Assembly (NCBI RefSeq): GCF_024159085.1
Contig: NZ_JAMZDE010000007.1
Location: forward strand, 310,001 to 374,000
Reading direction: 5' to 3'
DNA length: 64,000 nt
Origin: Idiomarina rhizosphaerae
Lineage (GTDB): Bacteria; Pseudomonadota; Gammaproteobacteria; Enterobacterales; Alteromonadaceae
Translations under genes and position numbers: made by a program
Part shown: positions 1 through 10,501 of the stretch, piece by piece
Layout: each line of letters begins with the position of its first letter
Position numbering within the stretch: position 1 is the first letter of the stretch
Notes under the pieces: model-generated
The model's input: the letters and a program-made list of their open reading frames with translations, nothing else
Database searches by the model: none
Told to the model about the DNA's origin: nothing

Positions 1-1651
1 GCTCATCAATGCCTTCACCAGTGTGAGCCGACAGTGGAATAAACTGTACGTCACCACCCCAGTCTTCAGGGATAACTTCCAATTGCGACAACTCGTTCTT
101 CACACGATCGGGGTCAGCGCCTTCTTTATCCATTTTGTTGATAGCAACAACCAATGGAACGCCAGCTGCTTTCGCATGCTGAACCGCTTCTTTGGTTTGC
201 GGCATAACACCGTCATCTGCTGCAACCACCAAAATAACAACGTCTGTTGCGCCTGCACCACGTGCACGCATAGAAGTAAAGGCGGCGTGTCCCGGAGTAT
301 CCAGGAAAGTCACCATGCCATGACCGGTTTCAACGTGGTATGCACCAATGTGCTGAGTAATACCACCCGCTTCGCCAGATGCAACTTTGGCCTTACGAAT
401 GTAATCCAGCAAAGATGTTTTACCATGGTCAACGTGACCCATAACCGTAACGACCGGCGCACGAGGTGCTTCTTCACCGCCTTCCTGACGGTCAGAAAGC
501 ACTTCTTCTTCCAGCGCATTATCTTTTACTAATGCAGGTTTATGACCCAACTCTTCAACCACCAGGGCGGCGGTGTCCTGATCAAGAATCTGGTTAATGG
601 TGACCATCTCGCCCATTTTCATCATTGTCTTGATAAGGTCACTGGCTTTAACCGCCATACGGTTAGCAAGTTCACCAACGGTAATGGTCTCACCAATTTT
701 CACATCACGTTCAACTGGTTGAGCTGGTTTATTAAAGCCCTGTTGCAGCGACGAGCCGCGACGAGCACCTTTACGACGCTTCTCGCGGCGTGGAGTCTCA
801 TCACTTTCTTCATCTTTACGACGACGTTTCTTACCGCGTTTACGGCTTTTACGTTCTTCATCAAAGTCTTGTGCGTCTTCAGCTTCTTGAGCGGTAGATG
901 ACGTTGTAAAGTGCACGTCTTCTTTTTCTTGCTGTTTACGTTTTTGCTCTTCTTCTTCCCAGCGTTTTGCATTCTCTTCCGCCAGTTTACGAGCTTCTTC
1001 CGCTTGCGCTTCCGCTTCTTTCTCTGCTTTCTTACGAGCTTCTTCTTCCTGTTGACGCTTCAATTTTTCGGCATCGGCTTTCGCTTTGTCTGCCGCTTCA
1101 CGTTCTTCAGGTGTCATTGCAGCACGCTTTTCAGCTTCTGCTTTTTGACGCTCTTTCTCTTTTTCTTTGCGCAGCTTTTCTTTTTCAGCTTTTTCTTTCT
1201 CAGCCTTTTCGCGTTCTGCTTTAGCCTTGGCTTCCGCTTCTTTACGCTGCTGCTCTTCTTCGCGCTGTTTTTCTTCTTCGCGAAGCTTCGCTTCTTCCGC
1301 TTCTTTCTCTTGTGCTAAGCGCTCTTGTTCTTCACGTTCCTGCTCTTCGCTTGCTGAACGTTTCACGTAAGTACGCTTTTTACGCACTTCTACCTGAACG
1401 GATTTAGAATCTCTTCCACCGCCAACGCTTAACGTACTTTTTGTTTTACGCTTTAAAGTCATTTTGCTGGGTTCAGAGCTGCCGCCACCGCCGTGCTGAC
1501 GATTCAAGTGAGCCAGTAATTTCTGTTTCTCTTCTTCGTTAACAGAATCACCCGCTTTCTTGGTCATGCCCGCTTCAGCGAACTGCTGAACCAGACGATC
1601 AACTGTTGTACCGACATCTGTGGCCAGCTTATCGAGCGTTACTTCTTCCAT
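1..1651 (-). CDS. infB: Translation initiation factor IF-2, 3' end outside window
   Basis: IF-2 is the GTPase that places initiator fMet-tRNA on the 30S subunit and promotes 50S joining. The start ATG is at 1649-1651 and the frame stays open to the window edge, so about 550 N-terminal residues are visible. After an IF-2 N-terminal region comes a long E/K/R/A-rich charged segment (about residues 90-290), typical of gammaproteobacterial IF-2. The GTPase domain then shows G1 [10 protein letters not shown]3 DTPGH and G4 NKMD. The rest of the G domain and the C-terminal fMet-tRNA binding domains lie beyond position 1. It begins 26 bases after the nusA stop in the rimP-nusA-infB operon. Confidence 0.96.
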   Translation of the reverse strand, partial: MEEVTLDKLATDVGTTVDRLVQQFAEAGMTKKAGDSVNEEEKQKLLAHLNRQHGGGGSSEPSKMTLKRKTKSTLSVGGGRDSKSVQVEVRKKRTYVKRSASEEQEREEQERLAQEKEAEEAKLREEEKQREEEQQRKEAEAKAKAEREKAEKEKAEKEKLRKEKEKERQKAEAEKRAAMTPEEREAADKAKADAEKLKRQQEEEARKKAEKEAEAQAEEARKLAEENAKRWEEEEQKRKQQEKEDVHFTTSSTAQEAEDAQDFDEERKSRKRGKKRRRKDEESDETPRREKRRKGARRGSSLQQGFNKPAQPVERDVKIGETITVGELANRMAVKASDLIKTMMKMGEMVTINQILDQDTAALVVEELGHKPALVKDNALEEEVLSDRQEGGEEAPRAPVVTVMGHVDHGKTSLLDYIRKAKVASGEAGGITQHIGAYHVETGHGMVTFLDTPGHAAFTSMRARGAGATDVVILVVAADDGVMPQTKEAVQHAKAAGVPLVVAINKMDKEGADPDRVKNELSQLEVIPEDWGGDVQFIPLSAHTGEGIDE

Positions 1652-1677
1652 AGTCTGTTGTACCTCCGCTGATCGTT

Positions 1678-3177
1678 CTACTGTTCTTCATTGAACCAGC
1701 AAATATTGCGAGCTTTCATAATTAAATCGCCAGCCTGCTGTTCATTTAATTCTTCAATATCGGCTAAGTCGTCAACACCCTGTTCCGCTAACTCTTCCAA
1801 AGTTGTCACGCCTTTGCTGGCTAATACATAAGCCAGGTGACGCTCCATTCCTTCCAGGTTTAACAGTGTGTCATCTGGTTCAGCCGATTCCAGAGATTCT
1901 TCTGTAGCCAAAGCTTTCGTGGTTAAATAAGCACGCGCTCTGCCACGTAATTCTTCTACGATATCTTCGTCCATTCCTTCAATATCAAGGAATTCTGCAA
2001 CCGGAACATAAGCCACTTCTTCAAGTGAAGAGAAGCCTTCGTCAACCAGTACATTTGCAAAATCTTCATCGATATCTAAAGTCGACACGAACAAGTTCAA
2101 TAGACGCTGAGTTTCAGCTTCATTTTTCTCATTGAACTCATCTTCGGTCATAACATTCAGCGTCCAGCCGGTTAGCTGGCTGGCCAGGCGAACATTCTGT
2201 CCACCTTTACCAATGGCTTGCGCCAGGTTATCTGCCGCAACCGCAATATCCATTGTGTGTGCATCTTCATCCACAACTATAGACGCTACTTCAGCAGGTG
2301 CCATCGCATTAATCACGTACTGAGCCGGGTTATCATCCCAGAGCACAATGTCTACGCGCTCGCCGCCAAGTTCACCGGATACCGCCTGAACTCGTGCTCC
2401 GCGCATACCAACGCAAGCCCCAACAGGGTCTATACGCTTATCGTTGCTCTTAACCGCAATTTTAGCACGCGACCCCGGATCTCGGGCAGCACCACGTAAC
2501 TCAATCATCTCTTCGCCTATTTCAGGCACTTCGATACGGAACAATTCCAACAAGAAGTTAGGATTAGTTCTGCTTACAAATAATTGTGCACCACGAGCTT
2601 CTGGACGAACGTCATAGAGCAAACCGCGAATACGGTCGCCAGGACGCACCGATTCACGCGGTAACATTTCGTCACGATAAATAATCGCTTCTGCGTTATT
2701 ACCTAAATCCAGAATAACGTGTTCCCGGTTCGCACGCTTAACAATACCGCTGACCATTTCACCCACTTGCTCACGGTATTCATCAACAACCTGAGCTCGT
2801 TCGGCTTCACGTACTTTTTGTACAATGACTTGTTTGGCAGTCTGGGTCGTAATACGGTCGAACTGTATCGAATCAATTTGTTCTTCTACGTAATCACCGG
2901 CTTGTACAGACGGGTCTTCATATTGCGCTGCTGACAAGCTAATTTCACGGTAAGGATGTTCTAACCCTGAATCCGTGTCTTCAACGACTAACCAACGACG
3001 GAATGTATCAAACTCGCCGGTGGTACGATCGATATCAATGCGAACTTCAATATCGCCGTCGTACTTCTTTTTGGTCGCATGAGCCAATGCTGACTCTAAC
3101 GCTTCAAATATTTTTTCGCGTGGTACTGCTTTTTCGTTTGAAACCGCTTCTGCGACTAACAGTATTTCTTTACTCAT
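1678..3177 (-). CDS. nusA: Transcription termination/antitermination factor NusA
   Basis: NusA binds RNA polymerase and nascent RNA and modulates pausing, intrinsic termination and antitermination. At 499 residues it matches the E. coli length (495). An N-terminal polymerase-binding domain is followed by an S1 domain (about 135-200) and two KH domains (about 200-345). Two C-terminal acidic helix-hairpin repeats end in an INxxxAG/ARNICWF-like tail. The ATG at 3177 has a GAGG eight bases upstream. It lies between rimP and infB. In E. coli NusA represses this operon, so the terminators ahead of rimP are a plausible point of autoregulation (inference). Confidence 0.98.
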   Translation of the reverse strand: MSKEILLVAEAVSNEKAVPREKIFEALESALAHATKKKYDGDIEVRIDIDRTTGEFDTFRRWLVVEDTDSGLEHPYREISLSAAQYEDPSVQAGDYVEEQIDSIQFDRITTQTAKQVIVQKVREAERAQVVDEYREQVGEMVSGIVKRANREHVILDLGNNAEAIIYRDEMLPRESVRPGDRIRGLLYDVRPEARGAQLFVSRTNPNFLLELFRIEVPEIGEEMIELRGAARDPGSRAKIAVKSNDKRIDPVGACVGMRGARVQAVSGELGGERVDIVLWDDNPAQYVINAMAPAEVASIVVDEDAHTMDIAVAADNLAQAIGKGGQNVRLASQLTGWTLNVMTEDEFNEKNEAETQRLLNLFVSTLDIDEDFANVLVDEGFSSLEEVAYVPVAEFLDIEGMDEDIVEELRGRARAYLTTKALATEESLESAEPDDTLLNLEGMERHLAYVLASKGVTTLEELAEQGVDDLADIEELNEQQAGDLIMKARNICWFNEEQ

Positions 3178-3203
3178 GAGTGCTGCCTCGCCAACGCAAT
3201 CTT

Positions 3204-3662
3204 TTAATCAAATGCCGGAACCAGGTGAGCGTTTTTCACATCACGCATATTCACCTGAAGAGTATCGTTATCAACGGCAAGGGTCAGTTCTTCACCCTCA
3301 ACCGCAATCAATTCTGCCTTAAATTTTCTTTTGTTCTTTTGCGCCGCTACTAACTCAAAAGCAACGGTTTCATTTATATAAGGCTGCATTTGTTGGGCAT
3401 TAAAAAACGGTCTTTCCATTCCCGGAGAGGACACTTCCAGGTTGTATTCAACATTAATAGGGTCTTCAACATCCAGTAGTGAGCTGACCTGATAACTCAC
3501 GTCTGCACAGTTATCCACACTGATACCTTCCGGATGATCGATATATACCCGTAATGTTGAAAACTTACCGGCGCGAATAAATTCTACGCCCCACAATTCA
3601 AAGTCCAGCGCTTCTACCGCTGGGCGAATTATATCGGTTAACCGTTCTTGCAAATTTGCCAA
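3204..3662 (-). CDS. rimP: Ribosome maturation factor RimP
   Basis: RimP is a 30S subunit assembly factor. The 152-residue product has the family layout: an N-terminal alpha/beta domain with LxxELWGVEF and the LRVYID strand, then the [10 protein letters not shown] motif and a C-terminal SH3-like barrel. The start is TTG at 3662. It is chosen because AGGAGG lies six bases upstream and no ATG fits. The ribosome binding site follows directly after the T-run of an intrinsic terminator, so translation depends on transcripts that read through it. First protein gene of rimP-nusA-infB. Confidence 0.96.
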   Translation of the reverse strand: MANLQERLTDIIRPAVEALDFELWGVEFIRAGKFSTLRVYIDHPEGISVDNCADVSYQVSSLLDVEDPINVEYNLEVSSPGMERPFFNAQQMQPYINETVAFELVAAQKNKRKFKAELIAVEGEELTLAVDNDTLQVNMRDVKNAHLVPAFD

Positions 3663-3680
3663 TTACTGCCTCCTGAAACA

Positions 3681-3700
3681 AAAAAAGGGCGCAAGCGCCC
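3681..3700 (-). terminator. Intrinsic terminator T2, immediately ahead of rimP
   Basis: Read on the minus strand, GGGCGC-TT-GCGCCC is followed by seven T. It ends about ten bases before the rimP Shine-Dalgarno sequence. With T1 it forms a tandem terminator pair between metY and rimP. Confidence 0.85.
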
Positions 3701-3735
3701 AGTGTTCTGGCTATCCTAAGATAGCTAAGGCCGCA

Positions 3736-3767
3736 TAGCAAAAAGCCCCGAGCTGCTGCGGGGCTTT
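3736..3767 (-). terminator. Intrinsic terminator T1 downstream of tRNA-fMet
   Basis: On the minus strand AAAGCCCCG and CGGGGCTTT pair around an eight-base loop and the T-run continues (CTTTTTG). It lies about 70 bases past the 3' end of the initiator tRNA gene and would end most metY transcripts. Confidence 0.85.
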
Positions 3768-3838
3768 CTGAACACTGGACCCTTTGTCAGTTATTTTAGC
3801 AAAAGCGACGCCTTAATGCGAAACGCTGCTACTAAAAT

Positions 3839-3915
<77 letters not shown>

Positions 3916-3990
3916 TCCGAAACTTGTTGCACATTATACGTATTTTTCGTTTATTTTCAACCTCTGAGGCAACAATCAGAGAGCTAATTT

Positions 3991-4077
3991 TGGTGCAGAA
4001 GGCGGGACTTGAACCCGCACGCCCGTAAGAGCACTACCCCCTCAAGGTAGCGTGTCTACCAATTCCACCACTTCTGC
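3991..4077 (-). tRNA. leuU: tRNA-Leu (GAG)
   Basis: An 87-base class II tRNA with a long variable arm, anticodon GAG in the loop TTGAGGG, and encoded CCA. It starts only six bases after the secG stop codon, so it must be processed from a secG-containing transcript. The order secG-leuU-metY matches E. coli. Confidence 0.96.
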
Positions 4078-4083
4078 AAAATC

Positions 4084-4425
4084 TTAGTCAATTGGCGGCA
4101 CGTCAGATTCAGATTCTGACTTATCATCCGCTGGAGGTAACTCTTGCTCTTCAGCCGGAACTGAAAGGTCTGAAAAGTCATTTGACGACTCATCAGTAGA
4201 GGTCGATAAGTTACCCAATACCAGGCTCAGAATGAAAAACACTACCGCTAACCCGGCTGTTGCCCGGGTCAGGAAGTTACCTGAACCTGATGAACCAAAA
4301 ACAGTGTTCGATGCGCCTGAGCCAAAAGATGCGCCCATGTCTGCGCCTTTGCCTTGTTGCAGCATGATAAAGCCAATTAAGACCAAAGCGACAACGAGAA
4401 ATGCGATCATCAAAATTTCGTACAT
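4084..4425 (-). CDS. secG: Preprotein translocase subunit SecG
   Basis: SecG is the small accessory subunit of the SecYEG channel in the inner membrane and eases SecA-driven translocation. The 113-residue product has two membrane helices (about 2-22 and 54-74) joined by the conserved QQGKGADMGASFGSGAS loop, then an acidic tail. The frame is open further upstream, but the ATG at 4425 is preferred: it begins MYEILM like the family, has AAGGG upstream, and lies four bases after the tpiA stop. Confidence 0.95.
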   Translation of the reverse strand: MYEILMIAFLVVALVLIGFIMLQQGKGADMGASFGSGASNTVFGSSGSGNFLTRATAGLAVVFFILSLVLGNLSTSTDESSNDFSDLSVPAEEQELPPADDKSESESDVPPID

Positions 4426-4429
4426 AATT

Positions 4430-5188
4430 TTACCCTTGAGCAGCTTGGCAAATAGCAACAAAATCTGATTCTTTCAGACTTGCGCCACCTATCAGGCCGC
4501 CATCAATGTCTTTTTGCGCAAATAATTCGGCAGCGTTGTCAGCTTTAACTGAGCCGCCGTACAATAACGGCATTTTCTCACCAATCGCGCCAAGTTGCTC
4601 TACCAGTAACGCTCTTAATTTTGCATGAACGTCCTGTGCTTGTTCTGGTGAAGCCGTTTCTCCGGTACCAATTGCCCAAACGGGCTCATAGGCCAAAACA
4701 ATTTTACCGGCTTGTTCTTTAGGAAGGTTAGCTAAAGCCGCTTTCGCTTGCTGTGCTACAACTTCCCAGGTGTTTCCCTCATCGCGTTGTGCTTTATTCT
4801 CACCAACACAAATTACCGCTGTCATACCGGCATTAACAGTAGCTAAGGCCTTCTCATTCACCATTTTGTCGGTTTCTGCGAACAGCTGCCGACGTTCTGA
4901 ATGTCCCACTAGTACATAGCTAACACCAAACTCTTGTAGCTGTGCGGTTGAGATCTCGCCGGTAAAGGCGCCACCAGTGTGTTCAGATACACTCTGAGCA
5001 CCAATGGCAATGTCATCGTAATAACATTGATTAGCCAGCTCGCCAATAAGGGTGAACGGAGGACAAATGACTAACTTAACTTGCTGAAGCTGGTTAAGTT
5101 TTTCCCGCAAAGCCGCAGACATTGTTTTCGTTAGCTCGCGATTTCCGTTCATTTTCCAATTTGCAATCACTAGTGATGCATTAGGCAT
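4430..5188 (-). CDS. tpiA: Triosephosphate isomerase
   Basis: TpiA interconverts dihydroxyacetone phosphate and glyceraldehyde 3-phosphate in glycolysis and gluconeogenesis. The 252-residue TIM barrel shows the N-terminal NWKMNG with the catalytic lysine, VGHSERR with the catalytic histidine, and AYEPVWAIGTG with the catalytic glutamate and flexible loop. The phosphate-binding loop YGGSVK is also present. It lies between glmM and secG, where E. coli has no gene; Pseudomonas has the same arrangement. It has its own promoter-like sequence upstream and is probably co-transcribed with secG. Confidence 0.98.
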   Translation of the reverse strand: MPNASLVIANWKMNGNRELTKTMSAALREKLNQLQQVKLVICPPFTLIGELANQCYYDDIAIGAQSVSEHTGGAFTGEISTAQLQEFGVSYVLVGHSERRQLFAETDKMVNEKALATVNAGMTAVICVGENKAQRDEGNTWEVVAQQAKAALANLPKEQAGKIVLAYEPVWAIGTGETASPEQAQDVHAKLRALLVEQLGAIGEKMPLLYGGSVKADNAAELFAQKDIDGGLIGGASLKESDFVAICQAAQG

Positions 5189-5216
5189 AGTTTGTCCTCT
5201 ACTCCAGAGCGCGGGA

Positions 5217-5245
5217 ATAGTAGCGAAACACTCGCCAACTTACAA
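5217..5245 (-). promoter_or_regulatory. Candidate sigma-70 promoter for tpiA
   Basis: On the minus strand TTGTAA (5240-5245) and TACTAT (5217-5222) are separated by 17 bases, each matching consensus at four of six positions. The site lies 28 bases before the tpiA start. Confidence 0.45.
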
Positions 5246-5275
5246 GCGAGATTTTCATCACTACCCGCTAACTGT

Positions 5276-6616
5276 TTAATTTGTAGCCGCTTCGACCTCG
5301 TTCGCAATTTGCTGAGCAAAGGCTTTTACCTTAGCTTCGTTCTCGCCCTCAACCATTACGCGAATTAAAGGCTCAGTGCCAGACTTACGTAATAAGACCC
5401 GACCAGTGCCTGATAAAGCGTTCTCAACTTCACGAACGACACTTTTCACATTTTCTGATTCCAGCGGCTGTTTATCGCTCTCAAAGCGGACATTAACAAG
5501 TACTTGCGGCAGTTTATGAAAGTCGCAGCTCAGTTTCTCCAGAGACTTTTGTTCCTGATACATAGCTGCCAATACCTGTAGGCCTGCTATAATGCCGTCT
5601 CCAGTAGTGTGATGCTGACGGTTTATAACATGGCCGGAATTCTCCCCGCCCAGATACCAGTCACGCTTAACCAGTTCCTCAATAACATAACGGTCGCCGA
5701 CTTTCGCACGAACGAATGGAATACGCCGTTTGTCCAGCTCTTTTTCTAACGCAAAGTTGGTCATTAAGGTACCAACAACACCACCCTGAAGTTGCCCCTG
5801 ATTCTGCGCCGTAACGGCAAGCATATAAAGAATTTCGTCACCGTCAATGGGGCGCCCGTTTTCAGTCACCATCATGATACGATCGCCATCGCCGTCAAGC
5901 GCTATGCCAAGGTCTGCTTTGGTTTCCAGTACTTTATTCTGTAATGCCGTTAAGTGCGTTGCGCCGCACTCTTTATTAATATTGAGGCCATTTGGCTGGG
6001 TTCCTATTTCTGTCACTTCAGCACCCAGTTCACGAAACACATTCGGCGCAATGTGGTAAGTCGCGCCGTGAGCACAGTCAACCACTATGTGAAGCCCTTC
6101 CAACGTCATTTCGTTAGGGAACACGCTTTTACAAAACTCAATATAACGACCTGCGGCATCATTAATGCGTTTTGCCCGCCCTAACTCTTCCGAAATAACG
6201 CAATCCATAGGCTCGTCCAGCAAACGCTCAATTTCAAGCTCTACCGCATCAGGAAGTTTGTGTCCGTTATCAGCAAAGAATTTAATGCCATTGTCATAAT
6301 ATGGATTATGAGAGGCGCTGATTACGATTCCGGCAGCGGCTCTGAACGTGCGTGTAAGATAAGCAATTCCCGGGGTGGGCATTGGGCCCAGGAAGTCCAC
6401 GCCAACACCAGCAGCGGCTAAACCGGCTTCCAGTGCTGACTCAAGCATATAACCAGAAACCCGGGTATCTTTGCCCACTAATACGCGACTAGTTCCTTTA
6501 GCGGCAAGTACGCGCCCGGCTGCCCAGCCAAGCTTTACAGCAAATTCAGGGGTTATCGGGAATTGCCCGACACGTCCGCGCACGCCATCGGTGCCGAAAT
6601 ATTTACGCTCACTCAA
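5276..6616 (-). CDS. glmM: Phosphoglucosamine mutase
   Basis: GlmM converts glucosamine-6-phosphate to glucosamine-1-phosphate for UDP-GlcNAc, peptidoglycan and LPS. At 446 residues it is full length. It shows the phosphoserine loop [11 protein letters not shown] near residue 100, the metal-binding DGDGDR near 240, the sugar-binding GENSGH loop and the C-terminal phosphate site RKSGTEP. The start is TTG at 6616 with AAGGAG six bases upstream, and it overlaps the folP stop (TTGA), implying translational coupling. Confidence 0.98.
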   Translation of the reverse strand: MSERKYFGTDGVRGRVGQFPITPEFAVKLGWAAGRVLAAKGTSRVLVGKDTRVSGYMLESALEAGLAAAGVGVDFLGPMPTPGIAYLTRTFRAAAGIVISASHNPYYDNGIKFFADNGHKLPDAVELEIERLLDEPMDCVISEELGRAKRINDAAGRYIEFCKSVFPNEMTLEGLHIVVDCAHGATYHIAPNVFRELGAEVTEIGTQPNGLNINKECGATHLTALQNKVLETKADLGIALDGDGDRIMMVTENGRPIDGDEILYMLAVTAQNQGQLQGGVVGTLMTNFALEKELDKRRIPFVRAKVGDRYVIEELVKRDWYLGGENSGHVINRQHHTTGDGIIAGLQVLAAMYQEQKSLEKLSCDFHKLPQVLVNVRFESDKQPLESENVKSVVREVENALSGTGRVLLRKSGTEPLIRVMVEGENEAKVKAFAQQIANEVEAATN

Positions 6617-7428
6617 AGGTGTTCTCCTTCTATAGTTGCTGCAACCACTTTCATCGCATCAACTGTCTCCTTAACATCATGAACGCGAATTATACGTGCT
6701 CCTTTCATAGCTGCAATGGTTGCAGCCGCTAAACTGCCTGCTAAGCGGTCTTTTACTTCACGTCCAGTAACATGACCTATCATGCTTTTTCGTGACATTC
6801 CCACCAATAACGGTAACTGCAATTCATGAAACGCCTGCAAACGTTGCAATAACTGATAGTTATGTCGCTGCGACTTGCCAAAACCAAAACCAGGATCCAA
6901 CCAAATCCTCTCGCGTCCTATACCCGCCTTTTCACACGCTATGACACGCTCTTGCAAAAAAGCTTTAACGTCGCAAACAACATCATCGTAATTAGGGTTG
7001 TGCTGCATACTCCGCGGCTCTCCCTGCATGTGCATCAAACACACCTCTGCGCTTGTCGCCGCCAGCGCTTCCAAAGCTCCTTCTTCACGCAAGGCGTTCA
7101 CATCATTAATTATATTCGCGCCGACTTCTATCGACTCTGTCATGACTTTGGGTTTGGTTGTGTCCACCGAAATAGCAACATCAAAACGCTCTCTTACCGC
7201 CTTTACCAAAGGAACGACTCTGTCCAGCTCTTCTTGTTCAGCAACCGAATAAGCACCAGGGCGGGTTGACTCCCCTCCAATGTCCACAATGTCAGCGCCG
7301 TCTTTAATCAGCTGTGCAACGTGGTCTATTGCATCATTTAGGCGGTTGTACTCCCCCCCATCTGAAAATGAGTCCGGAGTGACATTAACAATTCCCATAA
7401 CTCGCAACGGCTTTGGATTTTTCGGCAT
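6613..7428 (-). CDS. folP: Dihydropteroate synthase
   Basis: FolP condenses p-aminobenzoate with the pterin pyrophosphate to make dihydropteroate for folate, and is the sulfonamide target. The 271-residue TIM barrel carries [14 protein letters not shown] near the N terminus, the [11 protein letters not shown] pterin/phosphate motif near residue 50, NDVNA, and the late KSMIG and RVHDV segments. It overlaps glmM by four bases. Upstream is the ftsH terminator. Confidence 0.97.
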   Translation of the reverse strand: MPKNPKPLRVMGIVNVTPDSFSDGGEYNRLNDAIDHVAQLIKDGADIVDIGGESTRPGAYSVAEQEELDRVVPLVKAVRERFDVAISVDTTKPKVMTESIEVGANIINDVNALREEGALEALAATSAEVCLMHMQGEPRSMQHNPNYDDVVCDVKAFLQERVIACEKAGIGRERIWLDPGFGFGKSQRHNYQLLQRLQAFHELQLPLLVGMSRKSMIGHVTGREVKDRLAGSLAAATIAAMKGARIIRVHDVKETVDAMKVVAATIEGEHL

Positions 7429-7459
7429 GGCTTAGCTCCGCTAATAACTGTGTCCTACA

Positions 7460-7485
7460 AAAAAGCCACCTCTCGGTGGCTTTTT
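7460..7485 (-). terminator. Intrinsic terminator after ftsH
   Basis: AAAAAGCCACC-TCTC-GGTGGCTTTTT is a perfect stem flanked by A and T runs, so it could act on both strands. It begins 13 bases after the ftsH stop and separates ftsH from folP. Confidence 0.85.
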
Positions 7486-7498
7486 AAAAGAATCAACG

Positions 7499-9445
7499 TT
7501 AAGAAGTTGCATCCCCGGGTTTATCAACATTGATGGGGCGATCCGGACGTTCTTCGGTGTTCTCTGCCTTAGCAGCCCCACCGTCAGAATCATTACCACC
7601 ACTGTCTCTGTCATCCCAGTCTTTTGGTTGACGAACATCGCGACGGTTCATCAAATCATCAATTTGGTCGGCATCAATAGTTTCATAGCGAACTAATGCG
7701 TCCTTCATTGAATGCAAAATATCTTCATTTTCTTCCAGCAATTTTTTCGCGCGCTGGTAGTTACGATCAATAACTGACTTAACTTCTTCATCAATAGCGC
7801 GAGCCGTGTCATCTGACATGTGCTTGTGCTGAGTTACCGAGCGGCCGAGGAATACTTCATTTTCATCTTCAGCATATAGCAACGGCCCCATTTTTTCTGA
7901 AAGCCCCCACTGGGTAACCATTTTACGAGCAATTTCAGTTGCACGTTCAATGTCATTAGAAGCACCGGTGGTCACTTTATCGTTTCCATAAATAATGGCT
8001 TCTGCAAGACGCCCACCGAACAGACTTGAAATCATACTTTCAAGATGCTGTTTACTGTGGCTGACACGATCCTGCTCTGGCAGATACATGGTCACACCCA
8101 GTGCGCGGCCTCGTGGAATAATCGATACTTTGTAGACTGGATCATGTTCTGGTACCAGACGACCAACAATGGCGTGGCCGGCTTCGTGATAAGCGGTCAT
8201 CGCTTTTTCATCATCCGTCATCACCATTGAGCGGCGCTCTGCACCCATCATGATCTTATCTTTTGCTTTATCAAACTCTTCCATTGAAACCACACGCTTG
8301 TCGCCCCGGGCAGCAAACAGCGCAGCTTCATTAACTAAGTTCGCTAAATCCGCTCCAGAAAAACCCGGAGTACCACGAGCAATTACTGACGGTTTAACGT
8401 CATCACCTAATGGTACTTTACGCATGTGCACTTTAAGAATTTGCTCACGACCACGAACATCCGGTAAACCAACAATAACCTGACGGTCAAAGCGACCCGG
8501 ACGCAGTAAAGCAGGGTCTAATACATCTGGACGGTTAGTCGCGGCAATAACGATTATGCCTTCATTACCTTCAAAGCCATCCATTTCAACCAGCATCTGG
8601 TTCAATGTTTGTTCACGCTCATCGTGACCACCGCCAAGTCCGGCACCACGCTGGCGACCCACGGCATCAAGCTCATCAATAAAGATAATGCATGGCGCAG
8701 ATTTTTTCGCTTGTTCAAACATGTCACGAACACGGGAAGCACCAACACCAACAAACATCTCAACGAAGTCTGAACCGGAAATACTGAAGAACGGCACTTT
8801 TGCCTCGCCGGAAATCGCTTTAGCAAGCAGTGTTTTACCTGTTCCCGGAGGACCAACCATGAGCACGCCTTTGGGGATTTTTCCACCCAGACGCTGAAAC
8901 TTAGAAGGGTCTTTCAGATAATCCACAAGCTCTGAAACTTCTTCTTTGGCCTCATCGCAACCAGCAACGTCTTTGAACGTTGTTTTTGATTGCTCTTCAT
9001 TCATCAGCTTGGCTTTGCTTTTACCAAACGACATAGCCCCACGGCCGCCACCGCCCTGCATCTGACGCATGAAGAATATCCATACACCAATTAACAGCAG
9101 CATCGGGAACCACGAAATAAAGATAGATGCCAGAATACTCTGCTCTTCCGGCGGAGTACCTTGTGTTTCTACATCGTTTGCCAACAAATCATCCAGAATT
9201 TTTGGATCATATTGAGTTGGTACAACGGTTTTATAAGATTGACCATTGCGAGTCATACCTGAAATAGTGCGTCCATCATCACCAAATTCAGCACGACGAA
9301 TGTTGCCATTATTAACCTGAGATACAAATTCGCTGTATACCATGGTTGATGATGACGTTCCGCTCGGACTGAAGCTCTGAAAAACGCTCATCAGTACGAC
9401 AGCTATTACAAGCCACAAGATGAGATTCTTTGCCATATCGCTCAA
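7499..9445 (-). CDS. ftsH: ATP-dependent zinc metalloprotease FtsH
   Basis: FtsH is the membrane-anchored AAA+ protease that degrades LpxC, sigma-32 and misassembled membrane proteins. The 648-residue product has an N-terminal helix, a periplasmic domain and a second helix (about 100-120). The AAA+ domain has Walker A GPPGTGKT, Walker [10 protein letters not shown] and the second region of homology ending RPGRFDR. The protease zinc motif HEAGH is present. The TTG at 9445 has GAGG nine bases upstream; the ATG three codons later (MAKNLILWL) is the E. coli-like alternative. It follows rlmE by 41 bases. Confidence 0.98.
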   Translation of the reverse strand: MSDMAKNLILWLVIAVVLMSVFQSFSPSGTSSSTMVYSEFVSQVNNGNIRRAEFGDDGRTISGMTRNGQSYKTVVPTQYDPKILDDLLANDVETQGTPPEEQSILASIFISWFPMLLLIGVWIFFMRQMQGGGGRGAMSFGKSKAKLMNEEQSKTTFKDVAGCDEAKEEVSELVDYLKDPSKFQRLGGKIPKGVLMVGPPGTGKTLLAKAISGEAKVPFFSISGSDFVEMFVGVGASRVRDMFEQAKKSAPCIIFIDELDAVGRQRGAGLGGGHDEREQTLNQMLVEMDGFEGNEGIIVIAATNRPDVLDPALLRPGRFDRQVIVGLPDVRGREQILKVHMRKVPLGDDVKPSVIARGTPGFSGADLANLVNEAALFAARGDKRVVSMEEFDKAKDKIMMGAERRSMVMTDDEKAMTAYHEAGHAIVGRLVPEHDPVYKVSIIPRGRALGVTMYLPEQDRVSHSKQHLESMISSLFGGRLAEAIIYGNDKVTTGASNDIERATEIARKMVTQWGLSEKMGPLLYAEDENEVFLGRSVTQHKHMSDDTARAIDEEVKSVIDRNYQRAKKLLEENEDILHSMKDALVRYETIDADQIDDLMNRRDVRQPKDWDDRDSGGNDSDGGAAKAENTEERPDRPINVDKPGDATS

Positions 9446-9486
9446 AGCCTATTACCTCTATTAAAAATCAACTACCCAACAGGGTA

Positions 9487-10113
9487 CTACAGTTTATAGT
9501 CTGTCGCTACCAAGTAGACCTCTCTAGAACGTGCTCTTGAGGACTCTGGTTTTCTCGTTTTCACATCGTTAAACGCTGCTCGTACATCTTTCAGGAAAGA
9601 TTCAAAACCTTGCCCCTGAAACACTTTGACGGCAAAACTCCCGCCTGGTTTCAAAACCTGATGGCACATGTCCAGCGCCAGCTCTACCAAATACATAGAG
9701 CGCGCCTGGTCTACCGTGCCATTGCCGCTCATATTAGGTGCCATATCAGACAGCACCACATCAACATTTTTACCGCCGATACGTTCTAATAAAGCTTCCA
9801 GTACCGATTCTTCACGAAAATCACCCTGAAGAAAATCGACCCCGGCGATTGGGTCCATCGCTAAAATATCACAAGCAATGATTTGACCGTCGCCGTTAAA
9901 GTAGTCAGCAACGTATTGTGACCATCCACCCGGAGCCGCTCCTAAATCAACGACGGTTTGACCTTTTTTGATCAGTTTGTCCCGTTTTTGTATTTCTTCC
10001 AATTTAAAAACAGCGCGGGAGCGTAATCCCTTCTTCTGTGCTTTTTGGACAAACTGATCGTCAAAATGTTCTTTCAGCCAGCGCTGACTACTCACACTGC
10101 GTTTTTTTCCCAT
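9487..10113 (-). CDS. rlmE: 23S rRNA (uridine-2552-2'-O) methyltransferase
   Basis: RlmE (RrmJ/FtsJ) methylates U2552 in the A loop of 23S rRNA during late 50S assembly. The 208-residue Rossmann methyltransferase has the SAM motif [12 protein letters not shown] near residue 55, DMAPNMSG with the catalytic aspartate, and VKVFQGQG with the catalytic lysine. It is upstream of ftsH in one operon and divergent from yhbY, as in E. coli. Confidence 0.97.
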   Translation of the reverse strand: MGKKRSVSSQRWLKEHFDDQFVQKAQKKGLRSRAVFKLEEIQKRDKLIKKGQTVVDLGAAPGGWSQYVADYFNGDGQIIACDILAMDPIAGVDFLQGDFREESVLEALLERIGGKNVDVVLSDMAPNMSGNGTVDQARSMYLVELALDMCHQVLKPGGSFAVKVFQGQGFESFLKDVRAAFNDVKTRKPESSRARSREVYLVATDYKL

Positions 10114-10204
10114 GATTTAACGAAGTTTCCTTAATTGTCTGGCCTGAATACCTGATCTGGCGTTACAATGTTAAAAAATCAAGCTCTAAAATGGATATTA
10201 TCGA

Positions 10205-10501
10205 ATGTCATTAAGTAATAAGCAAAAACAGCATTTAAAAGGTTTAGCACATCCGCTTAAACCCGTCGTACTACTTGGGGCTAACGGCCTTACTGAAGGT
10301 GTTCTTGCAGAAGTTGAGCAAGCACTTGACCACCATGAACTAATTAAAATAAAAGTTCCGGAAGAAGATCGCGAGCTCAGAAAGCAAATTATGGCAACCA
10401 TTGTACATGAAACCGGTGCCGCTGAAGTGCAAATTATCGGTAAAACACAAGTGATATACCGTGCTGCAGAAGAGCCTAAGATTCGCCTTCCTCGCGGTTA
10501 A
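10205..10501 (+). CDS. yhbY: CRM-domain ribosome assembly RNA-binding protein YhbY
   Basis: YhbY is a single CRM-domain protein associated with pre-50S particles. The 98-residue product shows the CRM signature GLAHPLKPVVLLGANGLT with the GxxG-type loop, and IKIKVPEEDRELRKQI. It is divergent from rlmE across 91 bases. Its last 26 bases overlap the end of the convergent regulator gene on the other strand. Confidence 0.93.
   Translation: MSLSNKQKQHLKGLAHPLKPVVLLGANGLTEGVLAEVEQALDHHELIKIKVPEEDRELRKQIMATIVHETGAAEVQIIGKTQVIYRAAEEPKIRLPRG

Noticed and set aside
23-532. Plus-strand ORF of 169 codons
   Set aside because: Antisense to the IF-2 GTPase domain with no ribosome binding site and no recognisable domain.
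911-1318. Long plus-strand ORF rich in Phe/Leu
   Set aside because: It is the antisense of the E/K-rich region of infB; the composition is a by-product of GAA/AAG codons on the other strand.
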